NCBI RefSeq assembly: GCF_021117405.1
Contig: NZ_CP088251.1
Span: 1,798,001 to 1,862,000, forward strand
Direction of reading: 5' to 3'
Length of the DNA: 64,000 bases
Source of the DNA: Frateuria edaphi
GTDB lineage: Bacteria; Pseudomonadota; Gammaproteobacteria; Xanthomonadales; Rhodanobacteraceae
Shown in pieces: positions 52,030-60,840 of the stretch; the stretch's first letter is position 1; each line of letters starts with the position of its first letter. The notes under the pieces are model-generated. The model did no database searches. It was not told where the DNA came from and saw only the letters and a list, made by a program, of their open reading frames with translations. The position numbers and the translations under genes were made by a program.

Positions 52030-53504
52030 GACGGGTCCGGCATCAGCCGCCGCTCGGGCTCGGCGCCGGTCATGCTCGGCACGCCGCGCAACACGCCCTG
52101 GAACTGGGTCAACGGTTCGCCCAGCTGGAGGCCGCCAGGTCCGAGGCGGTATTCACGGATGGTGTCCTCGTGCGCGCTCGCGCGCTTCTTCACCACCGAG
52201 ATTGCGCGGCGCACTCGTCCGGCGGCCTCGAAATAGCGCAGCAGCACGACCGTATCGGCCAGGTAGGTGACGTCCACGGGGGACTTCATGTCGCCGACCA
52301 GTCCGTGCTGGGCCACGGTGAGGTACGCCGTGGCCCCGCGCCGGTTGAGGTATTGCAGAAGCTCGTGGACGTGAAGCACCAGCGCCTGCTCTTGCGGCAT
52401 CGCGGCCTGGTAGCCGTTGAGGCTGTCGATGGCCACGGTGCGCACGCCGGCATCCACGTGGTGGCGCACGCGCGCGGAGAACTCGCCCGGCGTCATCTGC
52501 GCCGCGTCCACCTGCTCGACCACCAGTTGGCCGGCATCGATCATGCGCTGCATGTCTATCCCCAGGCCGAGCGCCCGCTGGACCAGCAAGGGCCGTTCCT
52601 CGTCGAAGATGAACATGGCGGCGCGCTCGCCCCGCTCGACGGCTCCGACAAGGAGGGTCAGCGTAAGCAGCGACTTTCCGGTTCCCGCCGGCCCCAGCAC
52701 CAGCACGCTCGATCCGCGCTCGATGCCGCCCCCGAGCAGCGCGTTGAGCCCGGGCACCGGGGAAGGCACCACGTCTCGAGAAAAACCTTCACCGTGTTCG
52801 CTGGAGACTAGCCGCGGATAGACCTGCACGCCGCCGGAACGGATCACGAAATCGTGGTGACCGCCGCGGAACTGGCGGCCCCGGTACTTGAGGACACGCA
52901 AGCGACGGCGCTCGGCACCGTAGTCCGGCGAAAGCTCTTCCAGGCGCAGGACGCCGTGCGCGACGCTGTGTACCGTCTTGTCGTTGCTCTCGCTGGTGAG
53001 GTCGTCCAGCATCAGCACGGTGGCCTTGGCCTGGGCGAAGTAATGCTTGAGCGTCAGTATCTGGCGCCGATAGCGCAGCGAGCCCTGCGCAAGCAGGCGG
53101 ATTTCCGAGAGGCTGTCGATCACCACCCGGTCCGGATTGATCCGTTCGAACACTTCGAAGATCCGGCTGGTGGTTTCGCCAAGCTCCAGGTCGGAGGAAT
53201 ACAGCAGGCTTTGCTGCTGTGCTTCGTCCAGAAGGTTTTCCGGCGGCACGAGTTCGAAGACGTCCACGCCGTCGATCGACCATCCGTGCGACTTGGCGGT
53301 GGCGCGCAACTCGTCCTCGGTTTCGGACATGGTCACGTAGAGCACCCGCTCCCCGGCATCCCTGCCCGCCAGCAGGAACTGGAGACCGATGGTGGTCTTG
53401 CCCGTACCCGGGCTGCCCTCGAGCAGGAACAGCCGGCCTCTCGAGAGGCCGCCATTCAAGACATCGTCGAGGCCCGTTACTCCCACGGATAACTGTTCTG
53501 TCAA
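52026..53504 (-). CDS. KaiC-like double-domain RecA/RAD55-family ATPase, copy 1
   Basis: 492 residues. It has two KaiC-type domains. The first has Walker A GSPGTGKTT (30-38), GERVLYVTMSETEDEL and VVIDSLSEIRLLAQG. The second has GPAGTGKSLLTLTLL and TVAIDSLNGYQAAMPQEQAL. The end ISVVKKRASAHEDTIREYRL resembles the KaiC C-terminus, where phosphorylation sites lie in cyanobacteria. No kaiA or kaiB is nearby. It is the first gene of a two-gene operon with the hybrid kinase. The likely role is signalling with ATP-dependent state change; a clock function cannot be assumed. Confidence 0.9.
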   Translation of the reverse strand: MTEQLSVGVTGLDDVLNGGLSRGRLFLLEGSPGTGKTTIGLQFLLAGRDAGERVLYVTMSETEDELRATAKSHGWSIDGVDVFELVPPENLLDEAQQQSLLYSSDLELGETTSRIFEVFERINPDRVVIDSLSEIRLLAQGSLRYRRQILTLKHYFAQAKATVLMLDDLTSESNDKTVHSVAHGVLRLEELSPDYGAERRRLRVLKYRGRQFRGGHHDFVIRSGGVQVYPRLVSSEHGEGFSRDVVPSPVPGLNALLGGGIERGSSVLVLGPAGTGKSLLTLTLLVGAVERGERAAMFIFDEERPLLVQRALGLGIDMQRMIDAGQLVVEQVDAAQMTPGEFSARVRHHVDAGVRTVAIDSLNGYQAAMPQEQALVLHVHELLQYLNRRGATAYLTVAQHGLVGDMKSPVDVTYLADTVVLLRYFEAAGRVRRAISVVKKRASAHEDTIREYRLGPGGLQLGEPLTQFQGVLRGVPSMTGAEPERRLMPDPS

Positions 53505-53735
53505 ACGACCCTCCAGGACGTAAACCCGAAAAAGAAACCAAAGTCATACCACAGGCAGGCTGCAGGTGAAGCAAAGGCGCCGCACGCCTGCTGGGGCCCG
53601 TGTCCGATGGCTCGAAACGTTGCCAGCGACCGGCCTGTCTTCCACGCGGAGGCCACGGCGCATGGCCCATGGTTGCCCGCGAACCGCGATTTTCACACAC
53701 GCTTCCGGCACGACAAGCCGTGACAAGGCATCCCC

Positions 53736-54770
53736 ATGGCTACCCTTTCCAGCGCCAATCGCCAGATCACCCTCGCCTCCCGCCCGGTCGGCGCGCCGAC
53801 CGCCAGCGATTTCGGACTGATTGAGCAGCCGGTGAGCGCTCCCGGCGACGGCCAGGTGCTGTTACGCAATCTTTACCTCTCGCTTGATCCCTACATGCGC
53901 GGGCGCATGAGCGATGCGGAGTCGTACGCCGCGCCGTTGGCGGTGGGCGATGTGATGGTCGGCGGCACCGTCGCGCGGGTGGCGTCCTCCCGGCATCCGG
54001 ACTGGCGGGCTGGCGACCTCGTGCTGGCCTACGGCGGCTGGCAGGACTACGCGCTGTCGGACGGCCGGGACTTGAATCGGCTGGACCCGGGCATGGCGCA
54101 TCCCTCGCTGGCGCTGGGCGTGCTGGGCATGCCGGGGTTCACCGCGTACATGGGGTTGCTGGACATCGGCCAGCCCAAGCCCGGCGAGACGGTGGTGGTG
54201 GCCGCAGCCAGCGGTGCGGTGGGCTCCGTGGTGGGGCAGATCGCAAAACTCAAGGGTTGCCATGTCGTAGGTATCGCCGGCGGCAACGAGAAGTGCGGCT
54301 ACGTGGTGGACGAGCTGGGCTTCGACGCCTGCGCCGACCACCACGCCGAGGGTTTCCCACAGCAGCTGGAGGCCGCCTGCCGCCAGGGTATCGACGTCTA
54401 TTTCGAAAGCGTGGGCGGCGCGGTGTTCGACGCGGTGCTGCCGCTGCTCAACACCAAGGCGCGCGTGCCGCTGTGCGGGCTGATCGCGCACTACAACGAT
54501 ACCGAGCTGCCTCCCGGCCCCGACCGGCTGGGTCTGCTCATGCGCACGCTGCTGACCAAGCGCATCAGGATGCAGGGCTTCATCATCTTCGACGACTACG
54601 GGTCACGCTTCGGCGAGTTCCTGGCGGCCATGGGCGAATGGGTCCGGCAGGGGAAGATCAAGTACCGCGAGGATGTGGTCGAAGGCCTGGAGAACGCGCC
54701 GCGTGCCTTCATCGGCATGCTCGAGGGGCGGAACTTCGGCAAGCTGGTGGTACGCATCGCCGAGGAATAA
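53736..54770 (+). CDS. NADP-dependent zinc-free medium-chain oxidoreductase (CurA/YncB-like)
   Basis: 344 residues. It belongs to the leukotriene B4 dehydrogenase/alkenal reductase group. Marks are LYLSLDPYMRGRMSD, VGGTVARV, the cofactor loop AAASGAVGSVVGQIAKLKG, YFESVGGAVFDAVLPLL and the end RAFIGMLEGRNFGKLVVRI. It probably reduces the C=C bond of reactive enones or aldehydes with NADPH. The ATG at 53736 is preceded by AAGGCA. It diverges from the KaiC-like operon across 231 bases in which I see no further gene. Confidence 0.9.
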   Translation: MATLSSANRQITLASRPVGAPTASDFGLIEQPVSAPGDGQVLLRNLYLSLDPYMRGRMSDAESYAAPLAVGDVMVGGTVARVASSRHPDWRAGDLVLAYGGWQDYALSDGRDLNRLDPGMAHPSLALGVLGMPGFTAYMGLLDIGQPKPGETVVVAAASGAVGSVVGQIAKLKGCHVVGIAGGNEKCGYVVDELGFDACADHHAEGFPQQLEAACRQGIDVYFESVGGAVFDAVLPLLNTKARVPLCGLIAHYNDTELPPGPDRLGLLMRTLLTKRIRMQGFIIFDDYGSRFGEFLAAMGEWVRQGKIKYREDVVEGLENAPRAFIGMLEGRNFGKLVVRIAEE

Positions 54771-54780
54771 GCGTGGGCGG

Positions 54781-55554
54781 TCAGCGCGTGGTTGGCTGCG
54801 TCCCGGCACGTCGCACCGCCAGCATCACCAGCGGGAACATCAGCGCGGTGATTGCCATGGCGGCGTAGTCGAACCGCGCGCCTTCGATGACATGCTCCAG
54901 CCGGGGTACGCCCCGGCCGTCGAAACCCGACATGAAGCGGTAGCAGACATTGCTGCCCCAATGGATGCCGATGCTCATCCACAGCGTGCCGGTCTTGAGC
55001 ACGGTCCAGGCGAGCGAGAGGCCGAGGATGGCCGAGAACAGCAGGTTGCCCGGGTCGATGCCCTCGTTCCAGCTGTCGTCCAGCGCATAGACCAGCACGG
55101 TGAGCGGTACGTACCAGCGCATGAACCCGAAACGACGGCAGAAGGCCAGGCCGTAACCGCGGATCATCAGGTCGTTGATCGCCGAAGCGAAGAACATGGC
55201 GAACAGGGCCTGGCCCAACAGCGGCAGCGCGAAGCCGATATCGCGCCAGCCCACCACCTCGAATTTGCCCATGGCGAGGAGGACCAGGTTCTTCAGCGCC
55301 CAGATGCCGAAGCCGATGGCGAAACCGGTCCACAGCCAGCGCGACCAACCGCCCGGCCGGCCCAGGCCCAGCGGCTCGGCACGGGTGATTCCCAGCCCAT
55401 GGCGGCACACGATGAAGACGAGCACGAAGAAGCCCGCGACGTACGCCAGCCACACCGGCACCGCCACGCCGACCAGCCGGCGCACGAGGTTGACGTACAG
55501 GTCCAGCGCAACGAAACCCAGCAACCAGGCAAGGATGGCGAGGGGTTGTCTCAT
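54781..55554 (-). CDS. CPBP-like intramembrane protein lacking the catalytic glutamate pair
   Basis: 257 residues with about eight membrane helices. The end of the protein resembles CPBP (Abi/CAAX protease-like) proteins, with motif 3 as SIGIHWGSNVCYRFM. Motif 1, normally EExxxR, reads INDLMIRGY here, so the Glu pair needed for catalysis is replaced by Asn-Asp. The motif 2 region reads LDDSWNEG rather than FxxxH. It may be non-proteolytic or a diverged member. The ATG at 55554 follows a weak GGAT-type site. It converges with the reductase gene and diverges from the SDR gene. Confidence 0.75.
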   Translation of the reverse strand: MRQPLAILAWLLGFVALDLYVNLVRRLVGVAVPVWLAYVAGFFVLVFIVCRHGLGITRAEPLGLGRPGGWSRWLWTGFAIGFGIWALKNLVLLAMGKFEVVGWRDIGFALPLLGQALFAMFFASAINDLMIRGYGLAFCRRFGFMRWYVPLTVLVYALDDSWNEGIDPGNLLFSAILGLSLAWTVLKTGTLWMSIGIHWGSNVCYRFMSGFDGRGVPRLEHVIEGARFDYAAMAITALMFPLVMLAVRRAGTQPTTR

Positions 55555-55690
55555 CGGGGTATCCGCAGCGGCATGCCGCTCACTCGCGGCGGCGCATGGT
55601 AATACGCCGACGGGCGCAAGCGACGCCCGCATCACGAGTGCGGATACAGGCTCGGGCCTTCGCTCATCCGCTGATCTGCAGGGATTCCTC

Positions 55691-56491
55691 ATGACCCAGG
55701 CCCCCGCCATCCACGACCACGACGCACGGCCGCTCAGCGAACGCGTGGTGCTGGTCACCGGCGGCGCCCAAGGCATCGGGCGCGGCATCGCCCAGGCGGT
55801 GCTGGGCGCGGGCGGGCGGGTGATGATCGGTGACCTGGACAAGGAGGCCGGCCTCGCCTGCCTGGCCGAATGGGACGTCGGCGCGCGCGCTGCCTTCACG
55901 TTGCTGGACGTGGCGCGCGAGGCCAGCGTGCAGCGCTGGGTGCAGGCGGCGCTCTCGCGGTTCGGACGCATCGACGGCCTGGTCAACAATGCCGGCATCG
56001 CCGATCCGCATCGCGCGCCGCTCGCATCGCTGTCGCTGGCGGACTGGAACCGCTACCTCGCCACCAACCTCACTGGCACCTTCCTCTGCAGCAAGCACGC
56101 CCTGCCCGCGCTGGCCGAAGCCACCGGCGCGATCGTCAACATCGCCTCGACCCGCGCGCTGCAATCCGAACCGGACACCGAGGCCTACGCCGCGAGCAAG
56201 GGCGGCATGCTGGCCTTCACCCATGCGCTGGCGGTCAGCGCCGGGCCATCGGTACGGGTGAACGCGATCCTGCCGGGGTGGATCGCCACGGACGCGTGGC
56301 AGAAGCCCGCCGAGCGCCACGCGCCGAGGCTCAGCCGCAAGGACCATACGCAGCACCCTGCCGGCCGCGTGGGCACGCCGAGGGATATCGGCGCGCTGGC
56401 GGTCTACCTGTTGTCCGCGCAATCGGCGTTTGTCACCGGCCAGCACTTCGTGATCGACGGTGGCATGACGATCAAGATGCAGTACGCCTGA
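55691..56491 (+). CDS. Short-chain dehydrogenase/reductase
   Basis: 266 residues. It has the classical SDR layout: NAD(P) loop VTGGAQGIGRGIAQA, MIGDLD after beta-2 (the Asp favours NAD), NNAGIADPHRAPL, catalytic IASTRALQSEPDTEAYAASK (Ser, Tyr and Lys) and a C-terminal GTPRDIGALAVYLLSAQSAF. The substrate is unknown. The ATG at 55691 is preceded by AGGGATTC. It converges with the tyrosinase gene. Confidence 0.9.
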   Translation: MTQAPAIHDHDARPLSERVVLVTGGAQGIGRGIAQAVLGAGGRVMIGDLDKEAGLACLAEWDVGARAAFTLLDVAREASVQRWVQAALSRFGRIDGLVNNAGIADPHRAPLASLSLADWNRYLATNLTGTFLCSKHALPALAEATGAIVNIASTRALQSEPDTEAYAASKGGMLAFTHALAVSAGPSVRVNAILPGWIATDAWQKPAERHAPRLSRKDHTQHPAGRVGTPRDIGALAVYLLSAQSAFVTGQHFVIDGGMTIKMQYA

Positions 56492-56581
56492 CGTGCGCGA
56501 CGGGCGCCGCACCTGGCGGCGTCCGTCGCGAGCAGCTCTCGTGGTCCGGATTGCGCGCCGGGCCACCGGCGCGCCACGCGG

Positions 56582-57991
56582 TCACATCGAGGGGTCGGCC
56601 TCGACACGGAACCCGTCGACCTTCATCACCACGCCTTTCGTCGGGTGCCGGCTGCCATCGACACGCACGAAGGACACGCTGAGCTTGTCCAGGTTGTCCG
56701 GCCAGATCCTCTGCAGCACCTCGGTCGCCGGGAAGACCAGCCGCACGCCGTGGCCGTGCGATGTCGCCGTGCCAGCCATGTCCGACATGCCATGCATGCC
56801 CTTCATGCTCGCCTTCATCTGCGCCACGCTGATCTCGAAAGCGCCCACCGAACCCAGCAGATAGGCGCCGGCGGCCTGGCCGGTACCAGGCTGCGCGGGC
56901 AGGTTGAGATAGACGTTGTAGAAGTAACCGCCCTTGTGGCCAAGGCCGGTCAGGTGCACACCATCGAGGACCACGCGCACCGGGCCGTTCTCCGTGGAAC
57001 CGGCGGTCGGCCGCAGCATGAGCGAACGCACGCGGGCGGCATCGGTCGCACCAAGCGCCACGTCGACATTCAGGGACTGCTCGTCGAGCGACAGCGCGCG
57101 CGACTTGCCGAACGGCACGCTCACGCGGGTGGCAGGACGCAGCGGCGCGCCACTGGTGGCCATCGCACTGGCGGCCATCACGGAGCTGCTGGACTGGCTG
57201 GGCATGGTTTCGTTGTCATATTGGTAACCGAGGTAGCTGGTGGTATCCGCGGTCCACACCCGCGGCATCCCGTCCACGGCCGGCCCGTAATAGAGGTCGC
57301 CCGACCAGTAGGTATTGGTCGTCAGGGGCTCCTTGCGCCCGCCGCCGGCCTTGAGCCAGGCGACCCAGAGGCGATCGATGTTCGCGTGGTGGACCCAGAA
57401 CACCGGATCCCTGGGCGAGATCCTGATCGAGGCCATCGAGCCGCCGATCAGGTTGTGGACCAGGTTGTGCGGGCGCGACTCCACGATGGTCTCGAACGCG
57501 TGCGACTTGCCCCGCTGGAAGCGGATGACGGTATCGGCGAAGGCGTCGTAACTGAGCGCACCGGTGACGTCGGTGCCGGTGCGGTCGCTGCGGTACAGCG
57601 GCGAGGAAGGATCCAGGAACTCCGGCGGGATGCTCGGCGAGTCGTAGTAATTCCAGTACGGCAGCACCAGGCTGGGATCTCCGGAAATCTCCTTCAGCTT
57701 CGCTTCGAAGCGATGGAGGAAACCGCGATGCCACGCCAGGAAGTACGACACGCCGTGGGGGCAATTGGCACGATGCGTCTCGACCCAATACGCCCAGCTG
57801 TTCGGGTTGGTGCTGTCCTTGACGACCTTCATCGCGGCGACCGCGTTGTAGAAGGACTGCAGCTGGGGAGTGAGGCAGAACACCGGCCAGCTGGGCCGCA
57901 CGCTCAAGGTGGTGGACATGGCCACGCGTGGCAACAGCGGGACCAGTGCCAGCGAAAGCGAAGACTGAAGAAAACGCCTTCTGGAAATCAT
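56582..57991 (-). CDS. Tat-exported tyrosinase-family type 3 copper oxidase
   Basis: 469 residues. The N-terminus MISRRRFLQSSLSLALVPLL is a twin-arginine signal, fitting export of a folded copper enzyme. The CuA site is complete: H73, H79 in NCPHG and H88 in AWHRGFLHRFE. C77 sits in a C-x-H pair as in thioether-type tyrosinases and catechol oxidases. The CuB site has H175 and H179 (PHNLVHNLIGG) and H202 (FWVHHANIDRLW). The C-terminal part (from about 280) is a separate beta-rich domain, as in plant-type polyphenol oxidases. The expected reaction is oxidation of phenols or catechols to quinones. It diverges from the second KaiC-like gene. Confidence 0.92.
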   Translation of the reverse strand: MISRRRFLQSSLSLALVPLLPRVAMSTTLSVRPSWPVFCLTPQLQSFYNAVAAMKVVKDSTNPNSWAYWVETHRANCPHGVSYFLAWHRGFLHRFEAKLKEISGDPSLVLPYWNYYDSPSIPPEFLDPSSPLYRSDRTGTDVTGALSYDAFADTVIRFQRGKSHAFETIVESRPHNLVHNLIGGSMASIRISPRDPVFWVHHANIDRLWVAWLKAGGGRKEPLTTNTYWSGDLYYGPAVDGMPRVWTADTTSYLGYQYDNETMPSQSSSSVMAASAMATSGAPLRPATRVSVPFGKSRALSLDEQSLNVDVALGATDAARVRSLMLRPTAGSTENGPVRVVLDGVHLTGLGHKGGYFYNVYLNLPAQPGTGQAAGAYLLGSVGAFEISVAQMKASMKGMHGMSDMAGTATSHGHGVRLVFPATEVLQRIWPDNLDKLSVSFVRVDGSRHPTKGVVMKVDGFRVEADPSM

Positions 57992-58397
57992 GATCTTCTC
58001 CGTGGAGACCTAAGGACCTCGCGCCCGGCCGGCGCAACATCCAGGTCGGCCGAACGGTCGTGGGACGAGGCCCATGACACGCAATCAACGTCTGTGCTTC
58101 GGGCGTGAGGCACGCAAAAACGGCAGCCGGGCATCTGCGCCGCACACTGCCGTTTCCTCATCGCCCGGGCTCCTGCCTTTGGGGGCCCGCGCAGTGAATA
58201 GCTGGACGCGTCAATGGGCAGTCAACGGGACTGCCGAACCCGCCCGGCGCGGGATCAGCACGGCATGCGGGCACGGCCGGAATGCCGCGATCCGAGCGCG
58301 GCCGGAGCGGTGCTTGCCCAAGAAACCTTGCCTGCGGCTACCATGCACAGTTCGTCTACGCCGGTACGCCGCGTACGGTTCCCCGGGCAGGCACATA
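57992..58397. other. Gene-free stretch between the tyrosinase and the second KaiC-like gene
   Basis: 406 bases. Promoters for both divergent genes must lie here, but none is convincing by eye. It holds an inverted pair AAACGGCAG (58118-58126) and CTGCCGTTT (58147-58155) with a 20-base loop. No family resemblance is seen in the open frames. Confidence 0.5.
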
Positions 58398-59816
58398 GTG
58401 GAGCGGATAGTGATCGAAAAATTCTCGACCGGCATCGAGGGGCTGGACCAGCTGACCGATGGCGGTTTTCTCCGCGGCTCGGCCTATATCGTCCAGGGGC
58501 CGCCCGGAGCGGGCAAAACGATCCTGGCCAACCAGTTCTGCTACGCCCACGTGCGCGCAGGCGGACGTGCGCTCTACATGACGCTGCTGGCCGAATCGAG
58601 CTCGCGGATGCTCGCCTACGTCAGCCAGATGGACTTTTTCGAGGGCAGCGCGCTGCCCGACGCGATGCAGTACATCAGCGGATATGGCGTGCTCGAGCGC
58701 GAAGGCCTGCCCGGACTGCTCAAGCTGGTCCAGCACGAGCTCAAGCGACACCGCGCCACCGCGATGGTGCTCGATGGCACGTTCGTGGCCCAGTCGGTCG
58801 CCTCGGAACAGGAGTTCCGCGCGTTCATCCATGCATTGCAGGGCGTGGCGGGAATGGCCGACGCCGTGCTGGTCATGCTCACCCACCAGAACCGCGATTC
58901 CAGCTGTCCCGAACACACCATGGTGGACGGCTGGATCGAGCTGAGCGACGAGACGCAAGGTTTTCGCGCCTACCGCACGATCCAGGTCAGGAAACACCGC
59001 GGCGCGGCAATTCTCCCGGGCAAGCACCGCGTGCGCATCACAGGGGAAGGCGTGGCGGTGTTCCCGCGCGTCGAAAGCGCACTGGAAGCGGCGCCCGCCG
59101 CCCGTGCCGAGGCCCATCGCGTGACCTCCGGGCACGAAGGGCTGGACACGCTCCTGCAAGGTGGCCTGCCGGCCGGTTCGGCCACGTTGCTGGTGGGACC
59201 CACGGGTGCGGGCAAGACCACGCTCGGCTTGCACTACCTCTCGTTGTCCAGTGCGCAGGAGCCGGGGCTGATGTTCGGCTTTTACGAAACGCCCGCGCAC
59301 CTGCTCCAGAAGGCGCGCAGCATCGGCCTGGACCTGGACACGCCGCTCGACGACGGAACGCTGGAAATTTCATGGCTGCCGCCGGCGGAGAACATCGTCG
59401 ACGAACTGGTGCGCGACATCGTCAGCCGCGCCCGCGCGCGCAAGGCCAAGCGCGTCTTCGTCGACGGCCTGGTGGCGATCCGAGACAGCCTGGTGATTCC
59501 CGAGCGCATGCCCTACGTGATCAACGCGCTGAGCATGCAACTGGGCGCGATCGGCGCGAGCGTCGTCTACACCTCGGAGATCCCGGAGCTGCAACTGGAC
59601 CAGGCGATGATGCCCAGCGACGAGTTGTCGGCGATGGTCGACAACGTGCTCCTGCTCAACACCGGGCGGCGCGGGCATGCGTTCCGGCGCTACCTGTCGG
59701 TGATCAAGCTGCGCGACAGCGATTTCGACCCGCGCACGCACGAGTTCCACGTCAATGCCCGCGGCATCGCCTTCGGACCGGACCCCAGGGTTGCCGAGTC
59801 CCGGGAAGCAGGCTGA
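58398..59816 (+). CDS. KaiC-like double-domain RecA/RAD55-family ATPase, copy 2
   Basis: 472 residues from the GTG at 58398; a GTG at 58410, with GGAG just upstream, is an equally good start. It has two KaiC-type domains: Walker A GPPGAGKTILANQFC (from 34) and GPTGAGKTTLGLHYL, each followed by Walker B-like VLDGTFVAQSV and VFVDGLVAIRDSL. The C-terminus (YLSVIKLRDSDFDPRTHEFH) is KaiC-like. It differs clearly from copy 1 at 52026-53504, so they are not a recent duplication. A single-domain receiver follows one base after its stop, so the two probably act together. Confidence 0.88.
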   Translation: MERIVIEKFSTGIEGLDQLTDGGFLRGSAYIVQGPPGAGKTILANQFCYAHVRAGGRALYMTLLAESSSRMLAYVSQMDFFEGSALPDAMQYISGYGVLEREGLPGLLKLVQHELKRHRATAMVLDGTFVAQSVASEQEFRAFIHALQGVAGMADAVLVMLTHQNRDSSCPEHTMVDGWIELSDETQGFRAYRTIQVRKHRGAAILPGKHRVRITGEGVAVFPRVESALEAAPAARAEAHRVTSGHEGLDTLLQGGLPAGSATLLVGPTGAGKTTLGLHYLSLSSAQEPGLMFGFYETPAHLLQKARSIGLDLDTPLDDGTLEISWLPPAENIVDELVRDIVSRARARKAKRVFVDGLVAIRDSLVIPERMPYVINALSMQLGAIGASVVYTSEIPELQLDQAMMPSDELSAMVDNVLLLNTGRRGHAFRRYLSVIKLRDSDFDPRTHEFHVNARGIAFGPDPRVAESREAG

Positions 59817-59817
59817 C

Positions 59818-60177
59818 ATGCTGCGCGTACTTCTGGTCGAGGACGAACCCGACGTCTCCCTGGTAGCCGCCACCGTGCTGGAGGAGGCGGGCTACCACGT
59901 GACCGTCGCCTCCGACGGGTGCGAGGGCCTGGAGATCGCGCTGCAGGAACTGCCCGAGCTCGTCGTCACCGACTTCATGATGCCGTGCCTGAGCGGTTTG
60001 GAGATGATCGAGCGCCTGCGCGGGGCCGGCTACGAGCATCCGATCATCCTCACCACGGCCATCCCTGAAGAGCATCTTCCCCGCCAACCGGGCTACGACG
60101 CCTACCTGGCCAAGCCCTATGGCACGCGCGCGCTGCTGACGCTGGTCGAAGCCTTCCGCGTGCAGCTGGGCCGCTAG
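59818..60177 (+). CDS. Single-domain response regulator (CheY-like)
   Basis: 119 residues, only a receiver domain: LLVEDEPDVSLVAATVLEEA (acidic pair), phospho-acceptor Asp in VVTDFMMPCLSGLEMI, ILTTAIPEEH (the Thr position) and AYLAKPYGTRALLTLV (the Lys). No output domain. The ATG at 59818 begins one base after the KaiC-like stop, implying coupling. A partner kinase could be the hybrid kinase at 49996-52029, which is coupled to the other KaiC-like protein. It converges with the VOC gene. Confidence 0.92.
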   Translation: MLRVLLVEDEPDVSLVAATVLEEAGYHVTVASDGCEGLEIALQELPELVVTDFMMPCLSGLEMIERLRGAGYEHPIILTTAIPEEHLPRQPGYDAYLAKPYGTRALLTLVEAFRVQLGR

Positions 60178-60184
60178 CGGTCCG

Positions 60185-60598
60185 CTAGTCGCAATTGACC
60201 ATCCAGGCGATGCCGTAGCGATCGGTGAGCATGCCGAAGCGGGCCGCGAAGAAGGTCGGCCCGATCGGCATCTCGATGCGCCCGCCTTCGGCCAGTTCGG
60301 CGAACACGCGCTCGGCCTCTTCCACCGTCGGCGCAGCGAAAGCGAGCGAGAACCCGCGCGGCGCTTCGCTGGGCATGTCCGGCATGCCGTCGGAGGCCAG
60401 CATCAGCGGTTGGCCTTCGCTGCCAAGGCTGGCGTGCATGATCTTCTGGTCCCAGCCCGCGGGTGCGTTGGCCGCCATCGGCGACCCGGCGAAGCGGTGC
60501 AACTCGAGAAACCCGACGCCGCCGCCGAGGCAGGCGGCGTAGAAGGACAGCGCTTCCTCGCAACTGCCGTTGAAGTAGATGTAGGGGAGCAATGCCAT
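60185..60598 (-). CDS. VOC-family protein, PhnB-like
   Basis: 137 residues. It is a glyoxalase/bleomycin-resistance-fold protein of the PhnB/3-demethylubiquinone methyltransferase-like group: MALLPYIYFNGSCEEALSFY, HASLGSEGQPLMLASD, RVFAELAEGGRIEMP and the end FGMLTDRYGIAWMVNCD. These bind metals or small molecules; the function is unassigned. The ATG at 60598 is preceded by AGGCCAGG. It stops 7 bases from the convergent response regulator. Confidence 0.9.
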   Translation of the reverse strand: MALLPYIYFNGSCEEALSFYAACLGGGVGFLELHRFAGSPMAANAPAGWDQKIMHASLGSEGQPLMLASDGMPDMPSEAPRGFSLAFAAPTVEEAERVFAELAEGGRIEMPIGPTFFAARFGMLTDRYGIAWMVNCD

Positions 60599-60716
60599 GT
60601 TCCTGGCCTCAGGCGGAAAGGCAAAGCGTAAGCCGGGCGCGCGCCGTCGAGCCAGTGCATCGATCTCAGCAGTGCGCCCTGTATGCGACTCTTTCGCGGG
60701 TCTGGCATGGCGTCGC

Positions 60717-60736
60717 GCACGAATGCGCTCCTGCAA
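60717..60736. repeat. Half REP-like sequence (family A) between the VOC gene and asnB
   Basis: CACGAATGCGCTCCTGCAAG carries the GCGCTCCTGCA arm of the family A palindromes. The 60599-60840 gap shows no gene. Confidence 0.4.
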
Positions 60737-60840
60737 GGGTCGATGGGACAGTCGGCGATCCAGTGCATCCAGATTGAGGAGCGCACCGGTTCGCGGCCGC
60801 TGAGCCCAGACCCGCATGGCGCTCGCGCACGGGCGCGCTG

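Noticed and set aside
52026-53504. True circadian clock kaiC
   Set aside because: No kaiA or kaiB is nearby and many bacteria carry KaiC-like ATPases with other roles.
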